The notes: generated from the sequence alone by a model not told the origin. Counted from the stretch's first letter, positions 1-5,775 are shown. The stretch: 7,472 nt of DNA from Neisseriaceae bacterium HSC-16F19 (GCF_024171525.1 NZ_JALJZY010000039.1:1-7472), one strand, 5' to 3'. Numbers and translations are program-made.

Positions 1-120
1 AGGACCGACACACCCTAAAGAGGCTTTAATTTTAACTCAACATTTTGATTTTAAATGAAATGTTCTGGGTGCGTCGAAAAAGCGCGGAAAACAGGGGCAA
101 ACTGTAAATGCCGTGAAAAA
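1..120. other. Unassigned AT-rich segment at the window edge
   Basis: No gene can be supported here. The only frame open from the left edge on the + strand runs from position 2 to a TGA at 56-58 and would give 18 residues ending HFDFK. It could be the tail of an upstream gene, but it is too short to recognise and is more AT-rich than the genes in this window. The other two forward frames stop at 16-18 and 27-29. A reverse open frame at 37-234 spans a terminator hairpin and part of a repeat and is not credible. The terminator just downstream suggests that a transcript does enter from the left. Confidence 0.3.
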
Positions 121-154
121 AGGCTGCCTGAAAAGGTTTTCAGGCAGCCTTTTT
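117..154. terminator. Bidirectional hairpin terminator built from an inverted DUS pair
   Basis: AGGCTGCCTGAA at 121-132 is followed by its exact reverse complement at 139-150. The complementarity extends inwards (AAAA/TTTT) and outwards (A run at 116-120, T run at 151-154), giving a long stem with a very small loop. The A and T runs on either side allow it to act as a rho-independent terminator in both directions. Inverted DUS pairs used as terminators are well known in Neisseria. It probably ends the gene to the left of the window. Confidence 0.8.
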
Positions 155-178
155 ATATGGCCGAACCACACGGAATAA

Positions 179-356
179 TACTCATCGAAAAAATAATCTG
201 ACTTCGTTGTCTCGCCAAGCTCGAAGAGAACCATTTTGTAAACCGCTAAAGCGGCAACAAAATCAGCTCCGTGCTACTCGTACTGTCTTCCCCCACGGGA
301 CTTCGCTGCGCTCGCGGCTTTTCGCCGCCTTGTTATCTTAATTTTTTAAATTGGTA
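179..356. mobile_element. Degenerate Correia-like miniature element (copy 1)
   Basis: The core at 220-288 matches 62 of 69 bases of the better-preserved element at 5629-5697. It contains the same central hairpin (231-262), followed by a GTACTGTCT segment. The ends are weak: the 20 bases at the left edge match the reverse complement of the 20 at the right edge at 13 positions, both beginning TAC. Relative to copy 2 it carries about 25 extra bases after CTGTCT (about 289-314, containing CCCCCACGGGACTTCGC). Correia elements are non-autonomous, inserted at TA and mobilised in trans if at all. The exact borders are uncertain because the ends have decayed. It lies upstream of the mraZ promoter. Confidence 0.7.
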
Positions 357-367
357 TAAGACACCAC

Positions 368-391
368 ACAGCCTGAATTACTTCAGGCTGT
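368..391. repeat. Small inverted repeat with the core CAGCCTGAA
   Basis: ACAGCCTGAA (368-377) and TTCAGGCTGT (382-391) form a perfect 10-bp stem with a 4-base loop. The core CAGCCTGAA differs from the dialect used elsewhere in the window (CTGCCTGAA) and resembles the one I recall for Kingella (AGGCAGCCTGAA). Only a weak T stretch follows (397-400), so terminator activity is doubtful. It may be a relic uptake-sequence pair. Confidence 0.5.
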
Positions 392-443
392 TGTCATTTT
401 GCCTACGGCTGTGCAAAAGCAGGCTGCAAAAGCGTTTTGTGCA

Positions 444-472
444 TTGACCGTGTGTAAGATTTTGCTTATAGT
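444..472 (+). promoter_or_regulatory. Sigma-70 type promoter of the mraZ (dcw) operon
   Basis: TTGACC at 444-449 and TATAGT at 467-472 are separated by exactly 17 bases and match the -35 and -10 consensus at five of six positions each. Transcription would start near 479, leaving a leader of about 73 bases before mraZ. The -10 box overlaps the first MraZ repeat, so repressor binding here should directly block RNA polymerase. Confidence 0.75.
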
Positions 473-510
473 GTGGCTAAGTGGGTAAAAGTGTCTCAAA
501 GTGGCGCAAA
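471..510 (+). promoter_or_regulatory. MraZ operator: four 10-bp tandem boxes
   Basis: Four direct repeats begin at 471, 481, 491 and 501: GTGTGGCTAA, GTGGGTAAAA, GTGTCTCAAA and GTGGCGCAAA. All begin GTG, and all end in AA (three of them in AAA), at one helical turn each. MraZ is known to bind short GTGG-type direct repeats with 10-bp periodicity near its own promoter (TGGGN boxes in E. coli, AAAGTG-type boxes in mollicutes). Their position over the -10 region and probable start of transcription, just before mraZ, fits autorepression. Confidence 0.8.
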
Positions 511-541
511 ATCCCAAATTTAGACGATTTATTCAGATTTT

Positions 542-546
542 GAGGG
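542..546 (+). promoter_or_regulatory. Ribosome binding site of mraZ
   Basis: GAGGG lies six bases before a GTG start at 553. An in-frame TGA at 541-543 overlaps this site and rules out any start further upstream, so the GTG codon is fixed as the start of mraZ. Confidence 0.7.
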
Positions 547-552
547 CGGGCT

Positions 553-1008
553 GTGTTTGGCGGCGCATACGAATTGAGCATAGACAGCAAGGGGCGTTTG
601 GCGATTCCGGCCAAATTCCGCGATCTGTTGTTGCGCCATTACAGCCCGTTTCTGGTGGCCACGCTGGAAAAGCGCAGCCATCTGTGGCTCTACCCCGAGA
701 GCGAATGGGACAAAGTGGCCGCGCAGTTGTTGAATCTCAAAACCGCGGGCAATCCCAAACTGCAAAGCTACCAAAACCTGCTCTTGCACAATGCCGATAC
801 GCTGGAATTGGACAGCGCCGGACGCGTGCTTCTGCCCGCCAATCTGCGCCAGCTGGTGAATTTCGACAAAGAAGTGATGGTGGTAGGGCGGCGCAACCGT
901 TTGGAAATCTGGAACCGTGCCGTGTGGCGTCAAAGCATAGACGACGCGCTGGACATGGACGAAACCGAACTGGCGGCGGAATTGAGCCAGACCGAGTTGC
1001 TGCTATGA
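553..1008 (+). CDS. mraZ: Transcriptional regulator MraZ
   Basis: MraZ is a DNA-binding regulator of the division and cell-wall cluster and represses its own operon. The 151 residues equal the usual length in Neisseria. The protein has two AbrB-like half-domains, each marked by the family motif: DSKGR at 11-15 and DSAGR at 87-91. It begins MFGGAYELSIDSKGRLAIP, typical of the family. The start is GTG, preceded by GAGGG, and an in-frame stop ten bases upstream excludes longer forms. Its stop overlaps the rsmH start as ATGA (1005-1008), which implies translational coupling. The four boxes at 471-510 are its likely binding site. Nothing looks damaged. Confidence 0.97.
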   Translation: MFGGAYELSIDSKGRLAIPAKFRDLLLRHYSPFLVATLEKRSHLWLYPESEWDKVAAQLLNLKTAGNPKLQSYQNLLLHNADTLELDSAGRVLLPANLRQLVNFDKEVMVVGRRNRLEIWNRAVWRQSIDDALDMDETELAAELSQTELLL

Positions 1009-1961
1009 GCAGTACGGAATACCAACATGTGACCGTGCTGCTGCACGAGGCGGTGGACGGGCTGAATGTGCGCCCGGACGGCATTTATGTGGACGGCACT
1101 TTCGGCCGCGGCGGCCATTCGCGCCTGATTGCTTCGCGCCTGGGGCCGCAAGGGCGGCTGGTGGTGTTCGACAAAGACCTGCAGGCCATTGCCGTGGCAC
1201 AGGCATGGGCGGCAAATGACGCGCGCATCAGCGTGGTGCACGACGGCTTTGCTACCTTAAAGAGTGCCTTGGCACGCTTGGGCATAGAAAAAATAGACGG
1301 CGCACTGTTTGATTTGGGCGTGTCTTCGCCGCAAATCGACGAAGCGGCACGCGGATTCAGTTTCCGTTTCGATGCGCCTTTGGACATGCGCATGGATACC
1401 AGCCGCGGTCAGTCGGCAGCCGAATGGCTGGCGGCGGCAGACGAAGAGGACATACACGAGGTAATCAACAACTATGGTGAAGAGCGGTTTAGTCGCCCGA
1501 TTGCGCGGGCCATTGTTGCAGCAAGGCAAACAGCGCCGATTGCCACAACCGGCCAGTTGGCGAAGATCGTGGCGCAAGCCGTCCGTACTCGCGAGCGCGG
1601 GCAGGACCCGGCCACGCGCACCTTCCAGGCCGTTCGCATCTTTATTAACCGTGAACTGGAAGAAATAAGCGCCATGCTGCCGCAGGCGGCAGGCTGTCTG
1701 AATACTGGAGGCCGTTTGGCGGTGATTGCCTTTCATTCGCTCGAAGACCGCCTGGTGAAGCAGTTTATGCAGCGCCACAGCAAACCGGCACCGCTGCCGC
1801 GCTGGGCCATGGTCAAAGACAGCGAGCGCCCCGAACCGCCCTTGAAGCTGGTAGGCAAGGCGCAAAAGGCCACGGAGGCCGAAGTGGCCGCCAATCCGCG
1901 CGCCCGCTCTGCGGTATTGCGGGTGGCCGAGCGCAGTGGCGGAAGTTTTAACGATGAATAA
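1005..1961 (+). CDS. rsmH: 16S rRNA (cytosine-1402-N4)-methyltransferase RsmH
   Basis: RsmH (formerly MraW) uses S-adenosylmethionine to methylate N4 of C1402 in the 16S rRNA decoding centre. The protein has 318 residues, close to the 313 of E. coli. Visible motifs are the SAM-binding loop VDGTFGRGGHS (29-39), DLGVSSPQ (103-110), the family signature RMDTSRGQSAAEWL (129-142), IAFHSLEDR (241-249) and the C-terminal NPRARSAVLRVAER (297-310). The frame is open back to about 501 over the mraZ boxes and mraZ itself, but the conserved N-terminus MSSTEYQHVTVLLHEAV starts at 1005, four bases before the end of mraZ. There is no clear Shine-Dalgarno sequence, which fits coupling to mraZ. It overlaps ftsL by eight bases. 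Confidence 0.98.
   Translation: MSSTEYQHVTVLLHEAVDGLNVRPDGIYVDGTFGRGGHSRLIASRLGPQGRLVVFDKDLQAIAVAQAWAANDARISVVHDGFATLKSALARLGIEKIDGALFDLGVSSPQIDEAARGFSFRFDAPLDMRMDTSRGQSAAEWLAAADEEDIHEVINNYGEERFSRPIARAIVAARQTAPIATTGQLAKIVAQAVRTRERGQDPATRTFQAVRIFINRELEEISAMLPQAAGCLNTGGRLAVIAFHSLEDRLVKQFMQRHSKPAPLPRWAMVKDSERPEPPLKLVGKAQKATEAEVAANPRARSAVLRVAERSGGSFNDE
1691..1702 (+). repeat. Intragenic DUS-like 12-mer in rsmH
   Basis: AGGCTGTCTGAA matches the window's dialect AGGCTGCCTGAA at 11 of 12 positions, with T for C at position 7. It lies in the rsmH coding sequence and encodes part of the AGCLNTGG segment near residues 229-236. Confidence 0.5.
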
Positions 1962-2217
1962 ACTGAATGTGATTTTGCTGGTGCTGGTGCTGGCCAGCGG
2001 CTTGGCCGTGGTGACGGTGCAGGACCAGGCACGCACCCACCATATTGCGCTCTACAACGCGCAAAAGCAGCAGACCCAACTGGATGAGAACTTCAGCAAA
2101 CTGAAGCTGGAACAGGCCAAGCGTGCCAACCACCAGCTGATTCAGGAAGCGGCGGCGGCCCAGCGCCTGCATCCGCCGCATTTGGACAATACCCGTATTA
2201 TCGAAATCAAAAAATAA
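1954..2217 (+). CDS. ftsL: Cell division protein FtsL
   Basis: FtsL is a bitopic inner-membrane protein that forms the FtsQLB complex and activates FtsW/FtsI for septal peptidoglycan synthesis. The 87-residue product shows the expected plan: a very short cytoplasmic tail (MNKLN), one membrane helix (about 6-25, rich in L and V), and a heptad-like periplasmic segment (about 30-65, QKQQTQLDENFSKLKLEQ), ending RIIEIKK. Sequence identity in this family is low, so position between rsmH and ftsI carries much of the weight. A GTG 18 bases upstream is an alternative start, but ATG at 1954 has GGAAG (1941-1945) at eight bases and gives the standard N-terminus. It overlaps the end of rsmH by eight bases. 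Confidence 0.92.
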   Translation: MNKLNVILLVLVLASGLAVVTVQDQARTHHIALYNAQKQQTQLDENFSKLKLEQAKRANHQLIQEAAAAQRLHPPHLDNTRIIEIKK

Positions 2218-2266
2218 CACCCTGACACACAGGAATTAAGGGAAAAGCAGTTTTTCAGGTAGCACC

Positions 2267-4027
2267 ATGTTAATCAAGAACGACTACAAACCGCGCATGC
2301 TGCCCAAGCAGCCCAAGCAGAAAAAACCGGTCACTTCCAACGGCCGGGTGATGCTGGTTTTGGGCTGCTTCGGCTTGGCCTTTGCCGGGCTGATTGCCCG
2401 CAGTGCTTATTTGCAGACCGATGCCGAGCAGACGCATTTGCAGAGCGAGGGGAACAAACGCGCCATGCGGGTGCTGCCCCTGCCGGCTGCGCGCGGTACC
2501 ATCACCGACCGCAACGGCACACCGCTGGCCATCAGCGCGCCGGCCGATTCGCTGTACGCCATCCCGGCGGGCATGATCGAAATGCCTTCCCCGCAACAGC
2601 TGGCCGAACTTTCCGCCATCATCGACGTGCCGGTGGAGACCTTGCAAGACCGCCTTGGCCGCACCAACAAGCACGGCAAGCCCAAAGGGTTTGTCTATCT
2701 CAAACGGCAGATGACGCCGGAGATGCGTGCGCGCGTGGAAGAATTGGCCATTCCCGGCTTGGCCTTCCAGCAGGAAAACAAACGCCATTACCCCATGGGC
2801 AATCTGTTTGCCCACATCATCGGTTTTACCAATATCGACGGCAAAGGCCAGGAGGGCCTGGAATTGTCGCGCGAGCAGCAATTGCAGGGTCAGGACGGCG
2901 CACGCACGGTATTGCGCGACAATAAGGGCAATATCGTCGAAAGCGTGGAATCGGCCAAAAACCGCGCACCGGTACACGGACAGGACATGGTGTTGTCGCT
3001 GGACCAGCGCATCCAGAGCCTCGCCTATGACGAACTGAACAAGGCCATGGTGCACCATCAGGCCAAAGCGGGCAGCGTGGTGGTGCTGGATGCGCAAACC
3101 GGCGAAATCCTGGCGCTGGTGAATGCGCCCAGTTACGACCCCAATAATCCCGGTGCCGCCGACAGCGCCCACCGCCGCAACCGCGCCGTCACCGACATGC
3201 TGGAGCCGGGTTCGGCCATGAAACCCTTCCCGGTGGCCAAGGCGCTGGATGCGGGCAAGGCCACCGTGCACACCGTGCTCAACACCAATCCCTACCAGAT
3301 TGGTTCGGCCACCGTGCGCGACACCCACAATTACGGTTCGCTGGATTTGCGCGGCGTGCTGCAAAAATCCTCCAACGTCGGCACCAGCCGCCTGTCGGCC
3401 ATGTTCAAACCGGAAGAGATGCACTCCTTCTATACTTCCGTGGGCTTCGGCCGCCGCATGCACTCCGGTTTCCCCGGCGAGAGCGCGGGCATGGTGCGCA
3501 ACTGGAAAACCTGGCGTCCCATCGAGCAGGCCACCATGTCCTACGGCTACGGCCTGCAAATGAGCCTGTTACAGCTGGCACGCTCCTACACCGTACTCAC
3601 CAACGACGGTGCGCTGCTGCCGGTGAGCTTTGTCAAACAGGACAAAGCGCCCCAAGGCGAGCAGGTCATCAAGCCGGAAACCGCCAAAACCGTGCGCAAG
3701 ATGATGGTGTCGGTGACCGAAAAAGGCGGTACCGGTACCGCCGGTGCGGTGGAAGGCTTTGATGTGGCCGCCAAAACCGGTACCGCACGCAAGCTGGTCA
3801 ACGGCCATTATGCCGAAAACAGACACGTGGCCACCTTTATCGGCTTTGCCCCGGCAGACAAACCGCGGCTGATTGTGGCGGTGAATGTGGACGAGCCTTC
3901 GGTCAACGGCTATTACGGCGGCGTGGTGGCCGGACCGGTGTTTAAAAACATCATGAGCGGCAGCCTCAATATCCTCGGTGTGGTGCCCGCAAAGCACAAA
4001 CACAATAAAGTGATTGCCGCACAATAA
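2267..4027 (+). CDS. ftsI: Septal peptidoglycan transpeptidase FtsI (PBP2)
   Basis: FtsI (penA, PBP2 in Neisseria) is the class B penicillin-binding protein that crosslinks septal peptidoglycan with FtsW and is the main target of beta-lactams. The 586 residues compare with about 581 in gonococcus. A membrane anchor lies at about 28-48, the class B motif RGTITDRNGTPLA at 76-88, and the transpeptidase domain from about 245. Catalytic motifs are SAMK (Ser316, Lys319), SSN (368-370) and KTG (503-505). All are six residues beyond the gonococcal numbering (310, 362, 497), so the domain carries no insertion or deletion between them, including no extra Asp in RDTHNYGSLD (351-360). ATG at 2267 follows a weak AGGT at seven bases. 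The N-terminus MLIKNDYKPRMLPK matches Neisseria PenA. Confidence 0.98.
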   Translation: MLIKNDYKPRMLPKQPKQKKPVTSNGRVMLVLGCFGLAFAGLIARSAYLQTDAEQTHLQSEGNKRAMRVLPLPAARGTITDRNGTPLAISAPADSLYAIPAGMIEMPSPQQLAELSAIIDVPVETLQDRLGRTNKHGKPKGFVYLKRQMTPEMRARVEELAIPGLAFQQENKRHYPMGNLFAHIIGFTNIDGKGQEGLELSREQQLQGQDGARTVLRDNKGNIVESVESAKNRAPVHGQDMVLSLDQRIQSLAYDELNKAMVHHQAKAGSVVVLDAQTGEILALVNAPSYDPNNPGAADSAHRRNRAVTDMLEPGSAMKPFPVAKALDAGKATVHTVLNTNPYQIGSATVRDTHNYGSLDLRGVLQKSSNVGTSRLSAMFKPEEMHSFYTSVGFGRRMHSGFPGESAGMVRNWKTWRPIEQATMSYGYGLQMSLLQLARSYTVLTNDGALLPVSFVKQDKAPQGEQVIKPETAKTVRKMMVSVTEKGGTGTAGAVEGFDVAAKTGTARKLVNGHYAENRHVATFIGFAPADKPRLIVAVNVDEPSVNGYYGGVVAGPVFKNIMSGSLNILGVVPAKHKHNKVIAAQ

Positions 4028-4032
4028 ACCAG

Positions 4033-4065
4033 AGGCTGCCTGAAACCCTTCAGGCAGCCTGTTTT
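4033..4065 (+). terminator. DUS-pair hairpin between ftsI and murE
   Basis: AGGCTGCCTGAA at 4033-4044 and its exact reverse complement at 4049-4060 form a 12-bp stem with an ACCC loop, followed by GTTTT. The hairpin lies six bases after the ftsI stop. It has the form of a rho-independent terminator, though the T tract is short and interrupted by a G, so partial read-through into murE is plausible. It also supplies two perfect uptake sequences. Confidence 0.7.
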
Positions 4066-4097
4066 ATTCATTCCCACCCTCCCCTACTCCCATAATC

Positions 4098-5567
4098 ATG
4101 TATCCCATCACCCAGCCGCTCGATACCTGTTTTGATACCGCCGCCGCCCACACCCAAGGGCGCACGCTCACTGCCGACAGCCGCCGCATCCGCCCCGGCG
4201 ATGTCTTTGTTGCCTGCCAGGGCGAATACAGTGACGGCCGCAGCTATATTGCCGATGCCGTGGCGCGCGGCGCGGCCTTTGTGTTTTGGGACAGCGGCGA
4301 CGGCTTTCAGTGGCAGCCGGAATGGGTGGTGCCCAATCTCGGCGTGGCCGATTTGAAACAGCGCGCCGGCCTGCTGGCCGCCGAGGTCTATGGCAATACC
4401 GGCCACGGCCTGCGTTGCTGGGGGGTGACCGGCACCAACGGCAAAACCTCCATCAGCCAATGGCTGGCCCAAGCCGCCGATTTGCTCGACACGCCTTGCG
4501 CCGTGGTCGGTACCGTGGGCAACGGCTTCTGGGGCCGCCTGAAGGAATCCACCCACACCACGCCCGACCCGGTGCAGCTGCAAACCCTGCTGCATGACTT
4601 TATCGGCCAGGGCGCACGTGCGGTGGCGCTGGAAGTCTCCAGCCACGGCCTCGACCAAAACCGCGCTGTGGGCGTGCCGTTTTCCGCCGCCATTTTCACC
4701 AATCTCACCCGCGACCACCTCGATTACCACGGCGATATGGCCGCCTACGGCGCCAGCAAGGCCAAGCTGTTCCAATGGCACAGCCTGCGCCACGCCGTCA
4801 TTAATACCGATGATGTCTTCGGTGCCGAACTGGCAGCGGAACTGCGCCAGCAACGTCCGCAACTCAAGGTGTACGGTTATGGTTTTAACCCAGCGGCCGA
4901 TATCCGCATCACCGCGTTTCAGGCAGCCGCCAGCGGCATGGTCTTGGGCCTGCGCACACCGTGGGGCGAGGCCGAAATTAAGAGCGGCCTGCTCGGCCGT
5001 TTTAACGCGCAAAATCTGGCCGCCTGCGTGGGCCTGCTGTGCGCCGAGGGCTATGCGTTGGCCGATGTCTGCCGCGTGCTGGCACGCATCCGCCCCGCCA
5101 CCGGACGCATGGACTGCATCAGCGCCGAGGGCAAGCCGCTGGTGGTGGTGGACTATGCCCACACCCCCGATGCGCTGGAAAAAGCCCTCGCCACCTTGCA
5201 GGAAATCAAAGCGCCCGGCGCGCGCCTGTGGTGTGTGTTCGGCTGCGGCGGCAACCGCGACCGCGGCAAACGTCCGCTGATGGGCGCCGCCGCCCAAGCC
5301 GGGGCCGATTGTGTGGTGGTGACCAGCGACAACCCGCGCATGGAAGCGCCGCAAAGCATTATCGACGACATCCTCCCCGCCGTGCCGCATCCGGCCTATG
5401 TGCACTCCGACCGTCGCAACGCCATTGCCCATGCGGTGCAGCAGGCCGGTGCGGACGATATTATTCTGATTGCCGGCAAAGGCCATGAAACCTATCAAGA
5501 CGTGCAGGGAGTGAAACAGCATTTTTCCGATTTTGAAGAGGCGCAGCAGGCGCTGGATGCGCGTTAA
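4098..5567 (+). CDS. murE: UDP-MurNAc-L-Ala-D-Glu:meso-diaminopimelate ligase MurE
   Basis: MurE is the cytoplasmic ATP-dependent ligase that adds meso-diaminopimelate as the third residue of the peptidoglycan stem. The 489 residues fit the family. Visible elements are the ATP loop GVTGTNGKTS (109-118, Lys116), the UDP-sugar motif STHTTPDP (151-158), EVSSHGLDQ (179-187), the probable carbamylated lysine at 221 in GASKAK, GCGGNRDRGKRP (382-393), DNPR (411-414), which marks diaminopimelate rather than lysine as substrate, and GKGHE (460-464). The start is ATG; no other usual start codon lies in frame in the gap back to the hairpin. There is no visible ribosome binding site, and the leader is almost all pyrimidine. 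It follows ftsI by 70 bases, across a terminator-like hairpin, instead of overlapping it. Confidence 0.98.
   Translation: MYPITQPLDTCFDTAAAHTQGRTLTADSRRIRPGDVFVACQGEYSDGRSYIADAVARGAAFVFWDSGDGFQWQPEWVVPNLGVADLKQRAGLLAAEVYGNTGHGLRCWGVTGTNGKTSISQWLAQAADLLDTPCAVVGTVGNGFWGRLKESTHTTPDPVQLQTLLHDFIGQGARAVALEVSSHGLDQNRAVGVPFSAAIFTNLTRDHLDYHGDMAAYGASKAKLFQWHSLRHAVINTDDVFGAELAAELRQQRPQLKVYGYGFNPAADIRITAFQAAASGMVLGLRTPWGEAEIKSGLLGRFNAQNLAACVGLLCAEGYALADVCRVLARIRPATGRMDCISAEGKPLVVVDYAHTPDALEKALATLQEIKAPGARLWCVFGCGGNRDRGKRPLMGAAAQAGADCVVVTSDNPRMEAPQSIIDDILPAVPHPAYVHSDRRNAIAHAVQQAGADDIILIAGKGHETYQDVQGVKQHFSDFEEAQQALDAR
4918..4929 (-). repeat. Intragenic DUS-like 12-mer in murE
   Basis: TTCAGGCAGCCG on the + strand is the reverse complement of CGGCTGCCTGAA, 11 of 12 to the window's dialect, with the conserved GCTGCCTGAA core intact. 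It lies in the coding sequence for the FQAAASG segment of MurE. Confidence 0.55.
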
Positions 5568-5572
5568 GCTGC

Positions 5573-5587
5573 ATACAATCATTGTAT
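5573..5587. repeat. Perfect 15-base palindrome after murE
   Basis: ATACAAT (5573-5579), a single C, and ATTGTAT (5581-5587) form perfect 7-bp arms five bases after the murE stop. The last three bases are also the first three of the Correia-type element that begins at 5585. No T tract follows, so it is unlikely to be a terminator by itself. Confidence 0.45.
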
Positions 5588-5739
5588 AGTCATTTAAAAT
5601 AAGAACGATACGGCGTTGCTGCGCCAGGCTCGAAGAGAACGATTTTGTAAGTCGCTAAAGCGACAACAAAATCAGTTCCGTACTACTTGTACTGTCTGCG
5701 GCTTGCTGCCTTGTCTCGTTCTTATTTTAGTCGACTATA
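5585..5739. mobile_element. Correia-type miniature repeat element (copy 2)
   Basis: This 155-base element begins TATAGTC and ends GACTATA. Its terminal 24 bases match the reverse complement of the other end at 21 positions. The interior follows the full-length Correia plan known from Neisseria: a CGGCGTTGCTGCGCC segment, AAGAGAACGATT leading to a central hairpin (5641-5672), TTCCGTACTACTTGTACTGT, and CTGCGGCTTGCTGCCTTGTC. The length agrees with the usual long form of about 155 bases. The ends differ from the TATAGTGGATTA ends of meningococcus and gonococcus. Such elements insert at TA, can carry promoters and an IHF site, and their transcripts are cut by RNase III. Here it sits in the 3' untranslated region of murE, before the terminator. 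Confidence 0.85.
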
Positions 5740-5775
5740 AAAAAGCTGCCTGAAAATATTCAGGCAGCTTTTTTT
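5739..5775. terminator. Bidirectional terminator between murE and the convergent genes
   Basis: An A run with AAGCTGCCTGAA (5743-5754) pairs with TTCAGGCAGCTT (5759-5770) and its T run to 5775, with an AATA loop. The A run before and the T run after make it suitable for ending transcripts from both sides, which is what convergent genes need. Each arm matches the uptake-sequence dialect at 11 of 12 positions (A for G at position 2), so it is also a near-match DUS pair. Confidence 0.85.

Noticed and set aside
37..234. Reverse-strand 65-codon open frame
   Set aside because: It covers the DUS hairpin terminator and part of the Correia-like element and has no recognisable protein features.
413..433. 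Direct repeat GCAAAAGC at 413-420 and 426-433 upstream of the mraZ promoter
   Set aside because: Two 8-base copies in a low-complexity stretch are not enough to support a regulatory site.
501..1004. Long N-terminal extension of the rsmH frame, starting at a GTG inside the last MraZ box
   Set aside because: It runs over the whole of mraZ in another frame, has no family similarity, and the conserved RsmH N-terminus begins at 1005.
2251..2262. TTTTTCAGGTAGC before ftsI as an uptake sequence of the Eikenella type (complement GCTACCTGAA)
   Set aside because: It matches that dialect at only 10 of 12 and the local one at 9 of 12; it is more simply the region that supplies the weak AGGT ribosome site.
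2270..3559. Long reverse-strand open frame opposite ftsI, and a similar one opposite murE (4068-5582)
   Set aside because: They are GC-rich shadows of strongly supported genes, with low-complexity His, Gly and Ala-rich translations.
3725..3742. Perfect 18-base palindrome GGCGGTACCGGTACCGCC in ftsI
   Set aside because: It is explained by the codons of the conserved GGTGTAG loop before the KTG motif, so a separate function is not needed.
4420..4425. Run of six G in murE as a possible phase-variable tract
   Set aside because: It is short compared with known Neisseria switching tracts, and it encodes the conserved WGVTG segment of an essential enzyme.
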